Source: DXYV01 sp045543215
Lineage (GTDB): Bacteria; Bacillota; Clostridia; Oscillospirales; Oscillospiraceae
Assembly (NCBI GenBank): GCA_045543215.1
Contig: JAZQMD010000129.1
Location: forward strand, 1 to 8,035
Reading direction: 5' to 3'
DNA: 8,035 nt
Part shown: piece by piece, positions 6,412 through 8,035 of the stretch
Layout of the letters: the number at the start of each line of letters is the position of its first letter
Numbering within the stretch: position 1 is the first letter of the stretch
The notes under the pieces: model-generated
Databases searched by the model: none
Told to the model about the DNA's origin: nothing
What the model saw: only the letters and a program-made list of their open reading frames with translations
Made by a program: the position numbers and the translations under genes

Positions 6412-6440
6412 TTGCTCTGCACAAACAAGTGTGCTATACT
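6412..6440 (+). promoter_or_regulatory. Sigma-A promoter of smpB
   Basis: TTGCTC (6412-6417), a 17-base spacer and TATACT (6435-6440) with an extended -10 TG (6432-6433) lie 31 bases before the smpB start codon. The leader is short and carries the ribosome binding site GAGAGGGG (6455-6462). Confidence 0.8.
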
Positions 6441-6471
6441 GAGAAGCCAGCCGTGAGAGGGGACCAAAATT

Positions 6472-6936
6472 ATGGAAAAACCAAGAATTAAGTCTGTAGC
6501 GCAAAACCGGAAGGCTTACCATGACTATTTTATTGAGGATAAATTTGAAGCGGGCATCCAGCTGGCCGGAACCGAGGTCAAGTCTATCCGTCAGGGCAGT
6601 CTCAATTTGAAAGATTCCTTTTGCGGTGTGAAAAACGGCGAGCTTTTCCTATACGGGATGCACATCTCTCCTTATGAAAAAGGTAATATATTTAATAAGG
6701 ATCCACGCCGTACCCGTAAGCTTCTCATGCATAAGCGGGAGATTGTCCGGCTGGGGGCTAAGGTCCAGCAGGACGGATATGCCATTGTTCCCCTGTTGGT
6801 ATACTTTAGCGGTCCCAGAGTAAAAGTGGAAATTGGACTTGCCAAAGGCAAAAAGCTTTATGATAAGAGAGATGCCGCAGCCAAGAGAGATGCAAAGCGG
6901 GAGATGGAACGGGCATTGAGAAATAGAAATGCCTGA
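6472..6936 (+). CDS. smpB: SsrA-binding protein SmpB
   Basis: SmpB binds the tRNA-like domain of tmRNA, is needed for its aminoacylation and delivery to stalled ribosomes, and places its C-terminal tail in the empty mRNA channel. The 154-residue length is typical. Visible family signatures are NRKAYHDYFIEDKFEAGI (12-29) leading to LAGTEVKSIRQG, the HISPYEKGN segment (64-72), the KVEIGLAKGKKLYDKRD region near 118-134, and the basic C-terminal helix-forming tail (KRDAKREMERALRNRNA). The ATG at 6472 has the ribosome site GAGAGGGG 9 bases upstream. It starts a plus-strand unit with the cyclophilin gene, 62 bases downstream with no terminator between. Its RNA partner ssrA is encoded about 800 bases further on. 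Confidence 0.98.
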   Translation: MEKPRIKSVAQNRKAYHDYFIEDKFEAGIQLAGTEVKSIRQGSLNLKDSFCGVKNGELFLYGMHISPYEKGNIFNKDPRRTRKLLMHKREIVRLGAKVQQDGYAIVPLLVYFSGPRVKVEIGLAKGKKLYDKRDAAAKRDAKREMERALRNRNA

Positions 6937-6998
6937 AAGGTTTGGGATAAAAGCGGCAAAACACATAAGAAAAGTTTGATTCAAAAGGAGGAGTTTTT

Positions 6999-7520
6999 AT
7001 GGGAAAAAACCCCGTTGTTACTTTTGAGATGGAGGACGGAAGTGTAATGACCGCCGAACTCTACCCAGAGGTGGCGCCCAACACGGTGAATAATTTTATT
7101 TCTCTGGTTAAATCCGGGTTTTATGATGGATTGATTTTTCATCGGGTGATTCCAGATTTTATGATTCAGGGCGGTGACCCAGATGGAAATGGCACTGGTG
7201 GCCCAGGCTGGTCCATTAAGGGGGAGTTTTCCCGTAACGGTGTGGACAATCCCCTGGAGCATGACCGGGGCGTGCTGTCCATGGCCCGGTCTATGATGCC
7301 AAACTCGGCGGGCAGCCAGTTTTTTATTATGGTGGCCAAGGCACCTCATCTGGATGGTCAGTACGCCGCCTTTGGAAAGGTGATCCGGGGCATAGAGGTG
7401 GCCGATGCTATTGTGGGAGTTAACCGGGATCAAAATGACCGACCCTACAATGACCAGCGTATGAAGAGGGTAACCGTGGACACCTTCGGCATGGATTATC
7501 CCGATCCAATTAAAATGTGA
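6999..7520 (+). CDS. Cyclophilin-type peptidyl-prolyl cis-trans isomerase, cytosolic
   Basis: This enzyme catalyses cis-trans isomerisation of proline peptide bonds during protein folding. At 173 residues it is a single cyclophilin domain with no signal peptide, lipobox or membrane segment, so it should be cytosolic. Catalytic-site residues are present in FHRVIPDFMIQGGDP (Arg49, Phe54, Gln57), then SAGSQFFIM (about 105-113) and HLDGQYAAFGKV. The position equal to Trp121 of human cyclophilin A is His, as is common in bacterial members and usually linked to weak cyclosporin binding. A near-perfect ribosome site (AAAGGAGGAG, 6984-6993) precedes the ATG at 6999. It is probably co-transcribed with smpB and is followed by a terminator at 7559-7588. 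Confidence 0.96.
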   Translation: MGKNPVVTFEMEDGSVMTAELYPEVAPNTVNNFISLVKSGFYDGLIFHRVIPDFMIQGGDPDGNGTGGPGWSIKGEFSRNGVDNPLEHDRGVLSMARSMMPNSAGSQFFIMVAKAPHLDGQYAAFGKVIRGIEVADAIVGVNRDQNDRPYNDQRMKRVTVDTFGMDYPDPIKM

Positions 7521-7558
7521 TACTTACATGCGTCGGTCCTGATCCGGGACTGGCGCTC

Positions 7559-7588
7559 TTCAGGCGGTAGAGCCGCTGAATCTTTTTT
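7559..7588 (+). terminator. Rho-independent terminator of the smpB-cyclophilin unit
   Basis: An 8-bp stem with one bulged G (TTCAGGCGG paired with CCGCTGAA) and a 5-base loop is followed by TC and six T (7583-7588). It begins 39 bases after the cyclophilin stop codon and separates the coding unit from ssrA. Confidence 0.82.
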
Positions 7589-7737
7589 AAACATACGATT
7601 TTAACGTAATAAAATCCTTGATCTTTTAAGATCGCAGCCTTAACGGTCAAAGCAAATAGATCCTTAGAAAGGATAGGAAATTAGATGAGCAGGTGTTCCA
7701 CAGGAACAAATAGAAGATTTGGCACTTGCTCTTCCAT
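7589..7737 (+). promoter_or_regulatory. ssrA upstream region with three short dyads
   Basis: This stretch must hold the ssrA promoter and any 5' leader removed in processing. I cannot find a convincing -35/-10 pair; TAAAAT at 7610-7615 is the best -10-like box, but its -35 (TTAAAC) is poor. Three short dyads stand out: GATCTT-TT-AAGATC (7620-7633), ATCCTT-AGA-AAGGAT (7660-7674) and TGTTCC-ACA-GGAACA (7694-7708). They could be protein sites or leader RNA hairpins. Confidence 0.4.
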
Positions 7738-8035
7738 GGGGGCGTACTGGTTTCGACGGGGATTGCGAAGGACGATATAAGCGAGCCGAGGCCCCTGACC
7801 TCGTTAAAACGGGGAATTAAAATTAACTGACAATAACAATTACGCTTTCGCGGCCTAATGGCTGCGCGTTGCCCCAAAGCGCTCACGGCTTTGGCAAGCA
7901 GCGTCATTGATGTGAGGAACGGGCCCGCCTAAGCTTTGCGGCGAGGCCGGCACTATGAAGCTACCAAAACGAAAAGCCCGTGCATAGGCGTTTCGATGAG
8001 GGAAATTCAATATGTGTACTGCGCTCGGAGAAAGT
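7738..8035 (+). ncRNA. ssrA: tmRNA (ssrA), 3' end cut by the window edge
   Basis: tmRNA acts as both tRNA and mRNA: charged with alanine and bound to SmpB, it enters stalled ribosomes, supplies a short reading frame that adds a degradation tag, and frees the ribosome. The 5' end GGGGGCG and the conserved GTACTGGTTTCGACGGGG (from 7744) form the acceptor strand and D-like region. Pseudoknot 1 is clear: CGAGG (7787-7791) pairs with CCTCG (7799-7803), while CCCC (7792-7795) pairs with GGGG (7811-7814). The tag frame follows at 7826-7858. Later helices are visible, such as GCTGC (7861-7865) with GCAGC (7899-7903) and CCAAAGC with GCTTTGG inside it. About 298 bases are present; the T-arm and 3' acceptor strand lie beyond the window. 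It is the one-piece form, not the permuted two-piece form. Confidence 0.96.
7826..7858 (+). other. tmRNA tag reading frame (TDNNNYAFAA, stop TAA)
   Basis: Ten codons from ACT to GCC followed by TAA encode TDNNNYAFAA, aligning one-to-one with the E. coli ANDENYALAA. With the alanine carried by tmRNA the added tag would be ATDNNNYAFAA. The resume codon is set by alignment to the ten-codon E. coli frame and keeps the A four bases upstream that matters in E. coli. Threonine first and AFAA at the end both differ from the common pattern. A resume point one codon earlier (TTA) cannot be excluded. Confidence 0.8.

Noticed and set aside
7645..7658. GGTCAAA resembling a CtsR heat-shock operator half-site
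   Set aside because: The second direct repeat (AATAGAT) does not match, and the gap lacks the usual pattern.
7720..7731. TGGCAC followed by TTGC, resembling a sigma-54 promoter before ssrA
   Set aside because: The TTGC follows immediately instead of after the required 5-base gap, so the -24/-12 geometry is wrong.
7685..7780. 31-codon frame starting with ATG after GATAGGA and running into tmRNA
   Set aside because: It runs into the conserved 5' end of tmRNA, so its second half is determined by RNA structure; there is no other sign of coding.

Overview
The window looks like ordinary chromosomal DNA from a Gram-positive Clostridia-type bacterium, possibly an Oscillospiraceae-like gut anaerobe. 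The reasons are purine-rich Shine-Dalgarno sites, consensus sigma-A style promoters, a DUF1934 (B. subtilis YwiB-type) gene directly upstream of argS, and a one-piece tmRNA with a YALAA-like tag. This placement is inferred from gene content and sequence style; no database search was possible.

Layout. Positions 1-118 hold a strong minus-strand terminator for the first gene. Positions 119-1795 (minus) encode a two-transmembrane methyl-accepting chemotaxis protein whose extracytoplasmic sensor carries the His/Cys/His/His pattern of a CZB zinc-binding domain. A 388-base gap (1805-2192) holds its likely promoter, a GC-rich structured leader and a 15-bp perfect inverted repeat. Next, reading right to left on the minus strand, comes an apparent operon: DUF1934 protein (5318-4878), argS (4790-3042) and a 262-residue protein resembling an internal piece of cobalamin-type methionine synthase (2981-2193). 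Its promoter (TTGACG-17-TATAAT) sits 1 base past the stop codon of murI, the glutamate racemase gene (6227-5406, minus).

A divergent control region (6228-6471) separates murI from a plus-strand trans-translation module: smpB (6472-6936), a cytosolic cyclophilin (6999-7520), a terminator, and the ssrA tmRNA gene from 7738, which is cut by the window's right edge. SmpB protein and tmRNA work together to rescue stalled ribosomes and tag the unfinished proteins; here the two partners are encoded about 800 bases apart with a peptidyl-prolyl isomerase between them.

The window is mostly housekeeping. I see no mobile element, CRISPR array or defence system. The points most worth a second look are the extracytoplasmic CZB-type chemoreceptor, the N-terminally short methionine-synthase-like protein, the unusual tmRNA tag (TDNNNYAFAA, apparent Thr resume codon), and the dyad elements in the murI and ssrA upstream regions.
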